Numbered from the stretch's first letter, positions 1 through 6,519 are shown. The stretch is DNA of 27,241 bases from SZUA-451 sp034721895 (GCA_034721895.1 JAYEND010000030.1:1-27241); one strand, 5' to 3'. Numbers and translations: made by a program. The notes: generated from the sequence alone by a model not told the origin.

Positions 1-123
1 TTTAAAGGCATAAGCATGATACTGATAATTGCTGTCAATGGTACATAACTTATTCAGTGTAGCGTACATCGCAATAATAGCTAATGAGAAATAGCGTTTG
101 GTATAACCTCTAAGGTGCTTCAT
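1..123 (-). CDS. Partial unrecognised ORF, left edge
   Basis: An open frame runs from an ATG at 123-121 leftward off the window edge for 41 codons with no stop. It begins MKHLRGYTKRYFSLAIIAMY: a basic N-terminus followed by a hydrophobic stretch, so it could be a signal peptide or membrane anchor. A TATAAT lies 7 bases upstream of the ATG on the same strand, with no Shine-Dalgarno sequence between them. I do not recognise the product. The frame is short enough that chance is possible, so this is tentative. Confidence 0.4.
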   Translation of the reverse strand, partial: MKHLRGYTKRYFSLAIIAMYATLNKLCTIDSNYQYHAYAFK

Positions 124-130
124 AGTGTAA

Positions 131-136
131 ATTATA
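131..136 (-). promoter_or_regulatory. Candidate -10 box for the left-edge ORF
   Basis: On the minus strand the bases read TATAAT, and the ATG of the partial ORF follows after only 7 bases. Transcription would start at or next to the start codon, which suggests a leaderless mRNA if both calls are right. Confidence 0.4.
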
Positions 137-168
137 GCAGGAGTATAGTTGATTTAAACTAAGAAAAG

Positions 169-174
169 TATAAT
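169..174 (+). promoter_or_regulatory. Candidate -10 box of dapD
   Basis: TATAAT, with a transcription start expected about 7 bases downstream, leaves a leader of about 27 bases before dapD. AGGAGA at 198-203 is its ribosome binding site. No good -35 box is visible, which is common for sigma-70 promoters of this phylum. Confidence 0.5.
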
Positions 175-208
175 TGCCGTAATCTATCTTTTCATTTAGG
201 AGAATTTT

Positions 209-1402
209 ATGGCAATTGAAACTATTACGTCAACCGATGCATTTAAACAATTGGTGGAGGAGGTGAAAACTTCTGAAGGATACCGGGAGCCGATCGCTTT
301 TGGTATCGCCAGAGTGGACAGAGGGCAAAAAAATGCCGACAAAGTCCTGCAGGCCAACTATGCTGTGGTGAACTGGAATGAGAACTTTGGATCAGCTGCA
401 GTCTTTATCAAGGCTTTACAGGAAGCACGACGTGCAGTTGATTTCTCAGGATCTGAGTTTGTTGCTACGATCAATGACAATTTTGTAGCCAATGCTATGG
501 CAGCTTTTGCCCCCTATTTGGCAGAGGCAACAGGTGATGCCCATCGTAACGTACAGGTAATCAAAACGCTGGCCAATATGGAGGATATTGGAAAAGATTT
601 CCGTATCATATTCCTCTTTGAGGATGCCAACCCGGAGTGTGTCGAAGCAGTTTATCTCAAACTTTATGCCCTTTCACTCGGAAAAGCAGCCCTGAGAGGG
701 GTTAACCTCAATGGTGCTTTCGGCATCTTAAGTAATGTAGCCTGGGTCGGCAATACGCCGTTTGAACTGGAGTATCTCAGAGAGAATGAGATCGATATGA
801 AGTTGACAGGAACTTTCCCGACGATTGATAGCGTGGACAAGTTCCCAAGATTCCTACAGCATGTGATCCCGGCCGATAATACCCGAATCCTCGAAGCGAG
901 CAGAGTCCGTATGGGTGCACAACTGGCTGCAGGAACAACTGTGATGCCGGGTGCTTCTTATATCAACTTCAATGCCGGAACACTGGGGCCGGTGATGGTA
1001 GAGGGACGGATCTCATCTTCCGCGATCGTCGGTAGCGGCTCAGATGTGGGTGGCGGGGCAAGCATACTCGGTGTACTTTCCGGCACAGACGGCAATCCGA
1101 TCTCCATCGGTGAAAATACACTGCTGGGTGCCAACTCGGTCACCGGTCTGCCGCTTGGAGATGCCTGCATCGTTGATGCCGGTCTCACGATTCTGGCAGG
1201 AACAAAGATCAAGATTTCTGCAGAAGAGCTGGAGAAGATCCAAGCAGCCAATCCGGAGGCAGGACTTGAGAGTAATGCAACCTTTAAAGGCGAAGAGCTT
1301 CAGGGACTCAATGGTATCCACTTTAGACAGGATTCGACAACGGGTGAAATCATTGCACGCAGAAGTACGAGAGAGGTGAAACTCAATGAAGACCTTCATT
1401 GA
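209..1402 (+). CDS. dapD: Tetrahydrodipicolinate N-succinyltransferase (DapD)
   Basis: This enzyme transfers succinyl from succinyl-CoA to tetrahydrodipicolinate in the lysine and meso-diaminopimelate pathway; it is cytoplasmic. The 397-aa protein is the long form seen in Campylobacterota rather than the roughly 275-aa E. coli form. An alpha/beta N-terminal part (about 1-225) is followed by a left-handed beta-helix of hexapeptide repeats (about 228-335), seen in stretches such as GAQLAAGTTVMPGAS and VEGRISSSAIVGSGSDVGGG. The ATG at 209 has AGGAGA 5 bases upstream, so the start is clear. The end of the gene lies inside a perfect inverted repeat at 1382-1403, and an AT-rich repeat element begins just after it. 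No other lysine gene is nearby. Confidence 0.95.
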   Translation: MAIETITSTDAFKQLVEEVKTSEGYREPIAFGIARVDRGQKNADKVLQANYAVVNWNENFGSAAVFIKALQEARRAVDFSGSEFVATINDNFVANAMAAFAPYLAEATGDAHRNVQVIKTLANMEDIGKDFRIIFLFEDANPECVEAVYLKLYALSLGKAALRGVNLNGAFGILSNVAWVGNTPFELEYLRENEIDMKLTGTFPTIDSVDKFPRFLQHVIPADNTRILEASRVRMGAQLAAGTTVMPGASYINFNAGTLGPVMVEGRISSSAIVGSGSDVGGGASILGVLSGTDGNPISIGENTLLGANSVTGLPLGDACIVDAGLTILAGTKIKISAEELEKIQAANPEAGLESNATFKGEELQGLNGIHFRQDSTTGEIIARRSTREVKLNEDLH

Positions 1403-1403
1403 G
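1382..1403. repeat. Palindrome spanning the dapD stop codon
   Basis: CTCAATGAAG at 1382-1391 is the exact inverse complement of CTTCATTGAG at 1394-1403, with 2 bases between. Beyond one mismatch the pairing continues for 3 more pairs (GAA at 1378-1380, TTC at 1405-1407). The TGA stop (1400-1402) is inside the right arm. Confidence 0.8.
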
Positions 1404-1408
1404 CTTCA

Positions 1409-1450
1409 AATTAATAATTAACAGTTTTGGTAGGCTTTTCTTTGAAAAGT
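1409..1450 (+). repeat. Heptad repeat plus GCTTTTC/GAAAAG hairpin
   Basis: Two 7-base units, AATTAAT and AATTAAC, are followed by AGTTTTGG. A hairpin then pairs CTTTTC (1435-1440) with GAAAAG (1444-1449) around TTT, and a T-rich run follows. Further copies occur at 1739, 2100, 2374 and 5584. The hairpin could act as a weak terminator between dapD and the next gene. Confidence 0.75.
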
Positions 1451-1495
1451 TTTTGTTTGAGGGCGGGAAATTATCCGCCGGAATAAGGGAATAGA

Positions 1496-1732
1496 ATGAA
1501 CGAAGCGGATATGGTAAAGCGGGTTTTTTTGTTGGCAATTTTGAAACGGGAAGCGGGGGAAACTCTCAAGGACGTGACTGAATCGCTGGTCAATACCGGG
1601 ATGTTTGATCTCAGAGAGGCGAAAGTGGTACTTCAGGAGTTGAAAGATGAGCAATATATTGTCAATGACCAGCTTTCGATCAAAGGGATCGCTGTGGCGA
1701 AAGAAGCCGAGGAAGAATTCAAACTCATTTGA
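1496..1732 (+). CDS. Small conserved-type hypothetical protein, 78 aa
   Basis: An acidic, mainly helical 78-residue protein beginning MNEADMVKRVFLLAILKRE, with no membrane segment and no cysteine. I do not recognise a family. The alternating hydrophobic pattern and the segment KVVLQELKDEQYIVNDQLSIKGIAVAKEAE resemble a winged-helix wing region (helix, then a hairpin after YIV), but that is only a suggestion. AAGGGA upstream serves as ribosome binding site. It lies between two heptad/hairpin elements, and its TGA stop is inside a palindrome. Codon usage resembles the neighbours, so it is probably a real gene. Confidence 0.7.
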   Translation: MNEADMVKRVFLLAILKREAGETLKDVTESLVNTGMFDLREAKVVLQELKDEQYIVNDQLSIKGIAVAKEAEEEFKLI

Positions 1733-1736
1733 GTTT
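1721..1736. repeat. Palindrome spanning a stop codon
   Basis: AAACTCA (1721-1727) pairs perfectly with TGAGTTT (1730-1736) around TT. The TGA stop of the 78-aa gene begins the right arm. This is the same arrangement as at the dapD stop. Confidence 0.75.
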
Positions 1737-1738
1737 AA

Positions 1739-1794
1739 AATTAATAATTAGCAATTAAAAATCAACAATTTAAGCAGGCTTTTCTTTGAAAAGC
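1739..1794 (+). repeat. Heptad array (4 units) plus hairpin
   Basis: Units are AATTAAT, AATTAGC, AATTAAA and AATCAAC (1739-1766), then AATTTAAG. A hairpin follows with GCTTTTC (1778-1784), loop TTT and GAAAAGC (1788-1794), a perfect 7-bp stem. It fills the junction between the 78-aa gene and the short Sel1 gene. Confidence 0.8.
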
Positions 1795-1820
1795 TTTGAT
1801 ATGATAGCAGAGGGATGGAT

Positions 1821-2093
1821 ATGGAAGATATGACGATGGAAAATGCAACAGCCGCTTATGAAGAAGATAATTATATTGTCTCTTTCCCCATGTTCGATCA
1901 GCTGGTGAGAAAGACAAGGGATCCTGAAGCGATGTATTTTTTGGGACGGCACTATATTGATGGATTAGGAGTTGAGAAGAGTCAGGAGCGAGCTTTGGAA
2001 CTCTGGAAGAAGGCAGGGAAGAAAGGTTGTGTTGATGCACAATATGCACTGTTGGAGATCGTGCAGACGACGAGCCAATGCTGCAAAGCATAG
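1821..2093 (+). CDS. Short Sel1-repeat (TPR-like) protein
   Basis: About 90 residues with one clear Sel1-like repeat, EAMYFLGRHYIDGLGVEKSQ followed by ALELWKKAGKKGCVDAQYAL. Sel1 repeats are helical-pair protein-interaction modules; no partner can be named. There is no signal peptide, so it is probably cytoplasmic. An in-frame ATG exists at 1815, but AGAGGG (1809-1814) touches it directly and sits 6 bases before the ATG at 1821, so 1821 is preferred. The C-terminus CCKA lies in a palindrome around the TAG stop. A longer Sel1 protein occurs at 13912, also beside a heptad element. Confidence 0.75.
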   Translation: MEDMTMENATAAYEEDNYIVSFPMFDQLVRKTRDPEAMYFLGRHYIDGLGVEKSQERALELWKKAGKKGCVDAQYALLEIVQTTSQCCKA

Positions 2094-2120
2094 CTTTGAA
2101 ATTAATAATTAACAATTCAA
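2084..2120 (+). repeat. Stop-codon palindrome followed by heptads
   Basis: CAAAGC (2084-2089) pairs with GCTTTG (2093-2098) around ATA, and the TAG stop of the Sel1 gene is in the middle. Heptads AATTAAT, AATTAAC and AATTCAA follow at 2100-2120. No second hairpin is present; the ribosome binding site of the next gene follows immediately. Confidence 0.7.
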
Positions 2121-2134
2121 GAAGAAAGGTAATT

Positions 2135-2389
2135 ATGAGAGTGGATAAATGGCTGAGTGTGGTCAATGTAGTGAAGCGTCGTACAGTAGCTTCAGATATG
2201 GTCAAAAGCGGGGTAGTTTATGTCAATGGGATGAAGGCGAAAGCTTCGAAAAATGTAGCGCCCGGAGATAAGATAACGATCGAGTATCTGAACAGCCCCA
2301 GGCACTTTGAAGTGCTGCAGATCCCCAGTACGAAGACGATCCCGAAGAGCCAGAAAGAGGAATATGTCAAGGAAATTAGCAATTCATAA
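2135..2389 (+). CDS. S4-domain RNA-binding protein (Hsp15/RqcP-like)
   Basis: An 84-aa protein that is essentially a single S4 domain, beginning MRVDKWLSVVNVVKRRTVA and continuing SGVVYVNGMKAKASKNVAPGD. The RxDKWL start and the VxVNG core are typical of the Hsp15/RqcP family, which binds 50S-peptidyl-tRNA complexes or rRNA in ribosome rescue. Which member this is cannot be decided from sequence alone. GAAGAAAGG lies 5 bases before the ATG at 2135, and an upstream in-frame extension to 2078 would have to be translated through the heptad repeat, so 2135 is chosen. The last codons (EISNS) are themselves read from heptad units. Confidence 0.85.
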   Translation: MRVDKWLSVVNVVKRRTVASDMVKSGVVYVNGMKAKASKNVAPGDKITIEYLNSPRHFEVLQIPSTKTIPKSQKEEYVKEISNS

Positions 2390-2431
2390 TTAGTAATTAA
2401 AAATTATGGTAAGCTTTTCTTTGAAAAGCTT
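2374..2431 (+). repeat. Heptad array overlapping an ORF end, plus hairpin
   Basis: Units AATTAGC, AATTCAT, AATTAGT and AATTAAA run from 2374 to 2401, then AATTATGG. The first two supply the final codons and part of the stop of the S4 gene. A 9-bp perfect hairpin follows: AAGCTTTTC (2411-2419), loop TTT, GAAAAGCTT (2423-2431). Confidence 0.8.
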
Positions 2432-2452
2432 TTGATTTATGAGGAGATTGAT

Positions 2453-3427
2453 ATGAATACAAAAGAACAATTTGAGAGACTTTTTGACAACGAGATGGGC
2501 GAAGCGGAAGCAAGAGAATTTTTGGTCTCTCTTTATGAAAAGGGAGAGACGGCGGAGGATATTGCTGCAGCTGCCACTGTGATGCGCGAGCATTCAGTGA
2601 AATTGCCGATTTCGGATGATCTGCGCGAGAAAGCGATTGATATTGTAGGTACCGGCGGGGATATGAGCGGGAGTTTCAATATCTCTTCGACCGTTTCACT
2701 GCTTCTGGCTTCAATGGGATCAGTGGTTGCCAAACATGGAAATCGAAGTGTTACCAGCAACTCCGGTTCTGCTGATATGCTCGAAGCTCTGGGGATCAAC
2801 CTCAATCTCTCTCCTGAAGATCAGGTGAAGATGCTGGAAGAGACGGGGTTTGCTTTCATTTTTGCAATGAACCATCATCCGGCGATGAAATATATCATGC
2901 CGATTCGAAAGTCGATCGATCATCGCACGATCTTCAATCTTCTCGGACCACTGACCAATCCTTCCGGTGCAAGAAAGTATCTTCTGGGGGTTTTTGATCC
3001 CTCTTATATAGAGGTAATGGCAAAAGCACTCCTGGAACTTGATGTCAGTAGAGCCTATGTTGTGAGCAGTCATGATGGCATGGATGAAATCTCTCTATCG
3101 TCAACGACATCCTTCGCCTATGTGGAGTCGAATCGTATCTCTCAGGCTATCATTGACCCCGAAGTCTATGGATTTAAATTTGCACCCAAAGAGACGATAC
3201 TCGGTGGAGATGCAGAGGAGAATGCCGAGATCACCAGATCCATTTTTACAGGCGAAGAGCAGGGTGCTAAAAGAGATATTGTGATACTCAATGCGATGTT
3301 CGCACTCTTTGTGGATGGTAAAGTCCGTGATTTGCGAGAAGCCAAACAGATAGCAACTGCGGCACTTGATAGCGGAAAGGCAATGGAGCATTTGCGGACT
3401 ATTGTCAAAGTTTCCAATAGCTTTTAG
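2453..3427 (+). CDS. trpD: Anthranilate phosphoribosyltransferase (TrpD)
   Basis: Joins anthranilate and phosphoribosyl pyrophosphate to form phosphoribosyl-anthranilate, the second step of tryptophan synthesis. The 324-aa product has the family motifs: GTGGD at 66-70 and NISS just after it for PRPP binding, KHGNRSVTSNSGSAD at 94-108, and HHPAMKYIMPIRK with FNLLGPLTNP further on. Length is near the usual 330-345. The ATG at 2453 has GAGGAG 6 bases upstream; an earlier ATG at 2432 overlaps the hairpin and lacks a binding site. No other trp gene is in the window, so trpD is detached from the rest of the pathway here. Confidence 0.95.
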   Translation: MNTKEQFERLFDNEMGEAEAREFLVSLYEKGETAEDIAAAATVMREHSVKLPISDDLREKAIDIVGTGGDMSGSFNISSTVSLLLASMGSVVAKHGNRSVTSNSGSADMLEALGINLNLSPEDQVKMLEETGFAFIFAMNHHPAMKYIMPIRKSIDHRTIFNLLGPLTNPSGARKYLLGVFDPSYIEVMAKALLELDVSRAYVVSSHDGMDEISLSSTTSFAYVESNRISQAIIDPEVYGFKFAPKETILGGDAEENAEITRSIFTGEEQGAKRDIVILNAMFALFVDGKVRDLREAKQIATAALDSGKAMEHLRTIVKVSNSF

Positions 3428-3445
3428 TGTTAAGAGGGAGATTAT

Positions 3446-3859
3446 TTGCACAAAGAGTTTACTGTTTCACTGAATGATCTGCAGACAGTTGTGACTTATC
3501 TGGAGCAACAGCTGCCAAACAATGCCATTATTTTTCTGACCGGGGATCTTGCAGCCGGTAAAACCACTCTCTCTTCAGCTATCGCAAAATCGAGAGGCAT
3601 TGTTTCCGGTGCAACATCACCGACCTTTTCGCTGCAGCAGTGTTATGGTGAGGGTCTTTTTCATTATGATCTTTATCGCATCAGCAATAACGAATTTTTT
3701 GAGATGGGATTGCATGAAGAGTTTGAAAAAGAGGGCTGGCATCTGGTCGAATGGGCTGACGATGCGCTTAAAACATTTTTAGAAAATGCAGGGTATAATA
3801 CGTCTTCGATCACTATTACGCCTACCGGCGAAAAACGGCACTATTTTATCGAGGTTTAG
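3446..3859 (+). CDS. tsaE: tRNA threonylcarbamoyladenosine ATPase TsaE
   Basis: P-loop ATPase needed, with TsaB and TsaD, for N6-threonylcarbamoyladenosine at position 37 of ANN-decoding tRNAs. The 137-aa protein carries the Walker A motif GDLAAGKT (33-40), the SPTF segment (58-61) and HYDLYRI, all typical of TsaE. The start codon is TTG at 3446 with GAGGGAG about 5 bases upstream; no in-frame ATG would give a complete domain. The stop codon abuts the ATG of lptB with no gap, so the two genes are co-transcribed and probably coupled. Confidence 0.93.
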   Translation: MHKEFTVSLNDLQTVVTYLEQQLPNNAIIFLTGDLAAGKTTLSSAIAKSRGIVSGATSPTFSLQQCYGEGLFHYDLYRISNNEFFEMGLHEEFEKEGWHLVEWADDALKTFLENAGYNTSSITITPTGEKRHYFIEV

Positions 3860-4582
3860 ATGCATACACTTGAAGCCCATCACCTGTCCAAGATCATTAA
3901 AAAGACGCAGATCGTACATAATATCTCTCTGCAATTGAAGAGTAAAGAGGTGGTAGGTCTCCTTGGGCCTAACGGAGCGGGTAAGACCACCTGTTTTTAT
4001 ATGGTCTGCGGTTTGACGGATGCATCAGGCGGAGAAGTGCTTATAGATGGCGAGAATGTGACGCATTTGCCTTTGAGTTCCCGCGCCAGAGAGGGGATAG
4101 GGTACCTTCCGCAGGAGTCCAGCATCTTCAAGGATCTGACAGTAGAAGAGAATCTTCTCATTGCGGCAGAAGCCTTGAAGATTGACCCTAAAAAGGTTCA
4201 GTCCCGTATCGAGAAACTGTTGGAAGTTTTCAATATCGAACCGATTCGAAACCGTTTGGGGATCCGCCTGAGCGGGGGAGAGAGAAGGAGGGTGGAGATA
4301 GCCAGAGCTCTGGTCGGAGAGCCAAAATTTCTCCTTCTTGACGAACCTTTTGCCGGTGTCGATCCTATCGCCGTTATCGATATTCAGAATATTATCCGAC
4401 AGTTGGTAGAGTTAGATATGGGTATTCTTATTACTGACCACAATGTGCGTGAAACACTGGGAATCTGTGACCGTGCCTACGTTATGCGGGCGGGCGAAAT
4501 GCTTGCAGCAGGCAGCAGTGATGAAATCGCCAACGATGAGAATGTACGAAAGCACTACCTGGGAGAACACTTTACTTTTTGA
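3860..4582 (+). CDS. lptB: LPS export ABC transporter ATPase LptB
   Basis: ATPase of the LptB2FG complex that extracts lipopolysaccharide from the inner membrane. The 240-aa protein has Walker A GPNGAGKT (36-43), Q-loop Q85, signature LSGGE (137-141), Walker B FLLLDE (157-162) and H-loop H194; DEPFAGVDP and the ERRRVEIARAL segment match LptB closely. It begins directly after the tsaE stop. From memory, in Campylobacter jejuni this pair is followed by rpoN; here a tRNA gene and repeats follow instead. The partner permeases are not in the window. Confidence 0.93.
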   Translation: MHTLEAHHLSKIIKKTQIVHNISLQLKSKEVVGLLGPNGAGKTTCFYMVCGLTDASGGEVLIDGENVTHLPLSSRAREGIGYLPQESSIFKDLTVEENLLIAAEALKIDPKKVQSRIEKLLEVFNIEPIRNRLGIRLSGGERRRVEIARALVGEPKFLLLDEPFAGVDPIAVIDIQNIIRQLVELDMGILITDHNVRETLGICDRAYVMRAGEMLAAGSSDEIANDENVRKHYLGEHFTF

Positions 4583-4596
4583 GGAAAGCTCAAAAA
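4576..4596. repeat. Palindrome spanning the lptB stop codon
   Basis: TTTTTGAG (4576-4583) pairs with CTCAAAAA (4589-4596) around GAAAG, with the TGA stop in the left arm. It has no T-run on the + side, so it is not a typical intrinsic terminator for lptB. On the minus strand the A/T flanks could serve as one. Confidence 0.6.
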
Positions 4597-4602
4597 AATG
4601 AA

Positions 4603-4632
4603 GAATTAAGAGTGAAGAGTGAAGAATTTTGG
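4603..4632 (+). repeat. Diverged heptad array (GAGTGAA type)
   Basis: Four units with period 7: GAATTAA, GAGTGAA, GAGTGAA and GAATTTT, then GG. The unit sequence differs from the AATTARN arrays, but the period and the terminal AATTTTGG box are the same. It sits between lptB and the tRNA gene. Confidence 0.65.
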
Positions 4633-4638
4633 TATATT
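4633..4638 (+). promoter_or_regulatory. Possible -10 box of tRNA-Arg
   Basis: TATATT lies about 30 bases upstream of the mature tRNA 5' end, a plausible distance for a short leader removed by RNase P. It overlaps the end of the heptad element's terminal box region. Tentative. Confidence 0.3.
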
Positions 4639-4668
4639 TCCTCAGCCCTTAATCCTTGCACTATTATT

Positions 4669-4744
4669 GTCCCCATCGCTTAACTGGATAAAGCAGGGCC
4701 CTCCTAAGGCCTAGCTAGAGGTTCGAGTCCTCTTGGGGATACCA
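4669..4744 (+). tRNA. tRNA-Arg (anticodon CCU)
   Basis: A complete 76-base cloverleaf with an encoded CCA. The acceptor stem pairs GTCCCCA with TGGGGAT (one G-U at the first pair). The D arm is GCTT/AAGC. The anticodon stem GGGCC/GGCCT encloses loop CTCCTAA, so the anticodon is CCT and it reads AGG. The T arm AGAGG/CCTCT encloses TTCGAGT. The discriminator base is A. Heptad repeats begin within the CCA-adjacent bases downstream. Confidence 0.95.
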
Positions 4745-4748
4745 ATTA

Positions 4749-4804
4749 AATTAACAATTAGAAATTAAGAATTTTGGAGAGCGGTGCTGTGGCTCCGCTT
4801 TTTA
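4749..4804 (+). terminator. Heptad array plus GC-rich intrinsic terminator
   Basis: Heptads AATTAAC, AATTAGA and AATTAAG (4749-4769) lead into AATTTTGG. Next comes a hairpin: AGCGG (4780-4784) pairs with CCGCT (4795-4799), an inner GC/GC pair surrounds loop TGTG across a T-T mismatch, and a run of Ts follows. This would end the tRNA transcript. The same hairpin with loop GGCG recurs at 13861-13878. Confidence 0.7.
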
Positions 4805-4820
4805 TAGAATAGAATAGCTA

Positions 4821-5603
4821 TTGAAAATGGAAAAAAATAAATCTGAAGAACTTCGTGCCGTTCTTGACAGAGAGGTACTGCTGCGTAATGACAGTACTGA
4901 GCTCTCTTACGACAGGCCGGATCCTCTTCTGGTAGCTTCTCGATACAGAGATGAATCGATTGCCCTGATCTGTGCACTTTTTGGATATGGGAATGCGCAT
5001 CAGATCGTGAAATTTCTTGATACGCTTGATTTTGGACTTCTGGATCAGAATGAAGAAGAGATCGAAAAATTCCTGAAAGCACACTATTACCGTTTTCAGA
5101 AGAGTGAAGATGTGATCGCTCTTTTCACTGCATTGAAACGTTTGAAAACGTCAGAGAGTATCGAGAATATTTTTTATGAAGGGTATCGAAAAGAGGGGAA
5201 TATCCTGGATGGACTGTGGAATTTTATCGCAATGCTTCAGCAAGTTTACCCCTATGATACTTATGGGTATCGTTTTCTGATCGGATCGGTTCCGAAAATA
5301 ATCAGCAGCGCAGGAACCTATAAGCGATACATGATGTATCTTCGATGGATGGTACGGCGGGATCATCTCGATATGGGGTTATGGAAAAAGATAGATCAAA
5401 GTGATCTGATCATGCCTCTGGATACCCATACCTTTAAAGTTTCACGCAGGATCGGGCTTCTTGAGCGAAAGAGTTATGATATGAAAGCAGCTTTGGAGCT
5501 GACGGATACTTTGAAAGGATTTGATCCGAACGATCCGGTAAAGTATGATTTCGCACTCTATCGGTTGGGGCAGGAGAGAGGCAAATTAGCAATTAATAAT
5601 TAG
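4821..5603 (+). CDS. TIGR02757 (DUF2400) family protein
   Basis: A 260-aa cytoplasmic protein resembling the TIGR02757/DUF2400 family, which is widespread in Campylobacterota and Bacteroidetes and has no firmly assigned function. Recognisable segments include YDRPDPLLVASRYRDE, ALICALFGYGNA, RWMVRRDHLDMGLW and LIMPLDTHTFKVSRRIGLL. The last two resemble the helix-hairpin-helix glycosylase fold region with an aspartate, so a nucleic-acid role is possible but unproven. The start is TTG at 4821, or the ATG two codons later at 4827; no strong ribosome binding site separates them. The last seven codons (KLAINN and the stop) are read from the heptad array. Confidence 0.8.
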   Translation: MKMEKNKSEELRAVLDREVLLRNDSTELSYDRPDPLLVASRYRDESIALICALFGYGNAHQIVKFLDTLDFGLLDQNEEEIEKFLKAHYYRFQKSEDVIALFTALKRLKTSESIENIFYEGYRKEGNILDGLWNFIAMLQQVYPYDTYGYRFLIGSVPKIISSAGTYKRYMMYLRWMVRRDHLDMGLWKKIDQSDLIMPLDTHTFKVSRRIGLLERKSYDMKAALELTDTLKGFDPNDPVKYDFALYRLGQERGKLAINN

Positions 5604-5640
5604 CAATTAATAATTTCGGAAGGCACTTCTTTGAGATGCT
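5584..5640 (+). repeat. Heptad array overlapping an ORF end, degenerate hairpin
   Basis: Units AATTAGC, AATTAAT, AATTAGC and AATTAAT (5584-5611), then AATTTCGG. A hairpin follows with GCACTTC (5623-5629), loop TTT and GAGATGC (5633-5639), a mismatched version of the GCTTTTC/GAAAAGC hairpin. The array supplies the C-terminal codons and stop of the preceding gene. Confidence 0.75.
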
Positions 5641-5679
5641 ATTATTTTATAGAATAGGAGTTTTTGTGAGAAAAACTTA

Positions 5680-5706
5680 CAAAACTTTCTAATTTCTAAT
5701 TTCTAA
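5680..5706 (-). repeat. Inverted heptad array upstream of atpB
   Basis: On the + strand TTTCTAA occurs three times in a row (5686-5706), preceded by CAAAACT. Read on the minus strand this is three heptads ending in AGTTTTG, the same terminal box as the direct copies. It is therefore an inverted copy about 60 bases from the direct array at 5584-5640. Confidence 0.65.
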
Positions 5707-5734
5707 TCCCCTCCCTTTCTAAGCAAAAAAAAGC

Positions 5735-5740
5735 TATAAT
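5735..5740 (+). promoter_or_regulatory. Candidate -10 box of atpB
   Basis: TATAAT after an A-rich stretch, about 33 bases before the atpB ATG. AGAGGA at 5761-5766 is the ribosome binding site. It would drive atpB and the co-directional genes after it. Confidence 0.55.
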
Positions 5741-5772
5741 TATACAAAATACGAGCAGAAAGAGGATGTGTA

Positions 5773-6504
5773 ATGGAAGTAATAGCAAATAGTATATTTA
5801 CCTATTTCGGTGTTATAACGGGACATGGTGTTATGTTGGTGGTTGCTCACCTGATTCTGGTGGCAATCATTATTTTATTTATTGCAAAAAAAGCAACTCA
5901 AAGCATGAAAGCGGTTCCGGGCGGAACTCAGAATGTTATGGAATCCTATCTTGGAGGTGTGCTTTCCATGGGTAATGATGTGATCGGTGAAGAGCTTGCA
6001 AGAAAGTACCTTCCTTTGATCGCAACAATCGGTCTGTTTGTTTTTGTCTCAAACATGATCGGTATTATCCCGGGGTTTGAATCGCCGACAGCCAATATCA
6101 ATGTGACGCTTCCTTTGGCACTTATGGTCTTTTTTTACTATAACTATGAAGGTATCAAGGAGCAAGGTGTGGGACACTATTTTGCACATTTTATGGGACC
6201 CGTAAAGATTTTGGCTCCTTTGATGTTCCCTATCGAGATCGTATCACATATTTCCAGAATAATTTCACTCTCTTTTCGATTGTTTGGTAATATCAAGGGT
6301 GACGATCTTTTCCTCTGGGTACTTCTGATGCTGGTTCCATGGTTTGCGCCGCTTCCTGCTTTTGTTCTGCTGACATTCTTTGGAGTGCTTCAGACATTTA
6401 TCTTTATGATCCTGACCTATGTTTACCTGGCAGGTGCTGTGGCGATCGATGATGATCATGAGAATTCACCAAATCCGGCTGTAGAAACTATGGGTGCTGT
6501 CTAA
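5773..6504 (+). CDS. atpB: ATP synthase F0 subunit a (AtpB)
   Basis: Membrane subunit that forms the two proton half-channels against the c-ring. The 243-aa protein has five to six hydrophobic segments (about 15-38, 82-102, 112-124, 143-160, 180-205 and 203-225). The invariant arginine is R169 in SLSFRLFGN. PLIATIGLFVFVSNMIGIIPG and the terminal TYVYLAGAVA are also typical. AGAGGA precedes the ATG by 6 bases. As is usual in Campylobacterota it stands apart from the other atp genes. A hydrophilic tail after about residue 225 (DDDHENSPNP) extends it slightly beyond typical length. Confidence 0.96.
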   Translation: MEVIANSIFTYFGVITGHGVMLVVAHLILVAIIILFIAKKATQSMKAVPGGTQNVMESYLGGVLSMGNDVIGEELARKYLPLIATIGLFVFVSNMIGIIPGFESPTANINVTLPLALMVFFYYNYEGIKEQGVGHYFAHFMGPVKILAPLMFPIEIVSHISRIISLSFRLFGNIKGDDLFLWVLLMLVPWFAPLPAFVLLTFFGVLQTFIFMILTYVYLAGAVAIDDDHENSPNPAVETMGAV

Positions 6505-6519
6505 AACACTCTCTGACCA

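Noticed and set aside
1739..1770. Heptad arrays considered as CRISPR repeats
   Set aside because: Units are only 7 bases, directly adjacent and without spacers, and no cas gene is present.
5641..5690. A tiny 8-codon frame (GTG...TAA) behind TAGGAG before atpB, considered as a leader peptide
   Set aside because: It has no regulatory codon run and ends in the inverted heptad array. The length is within chance.
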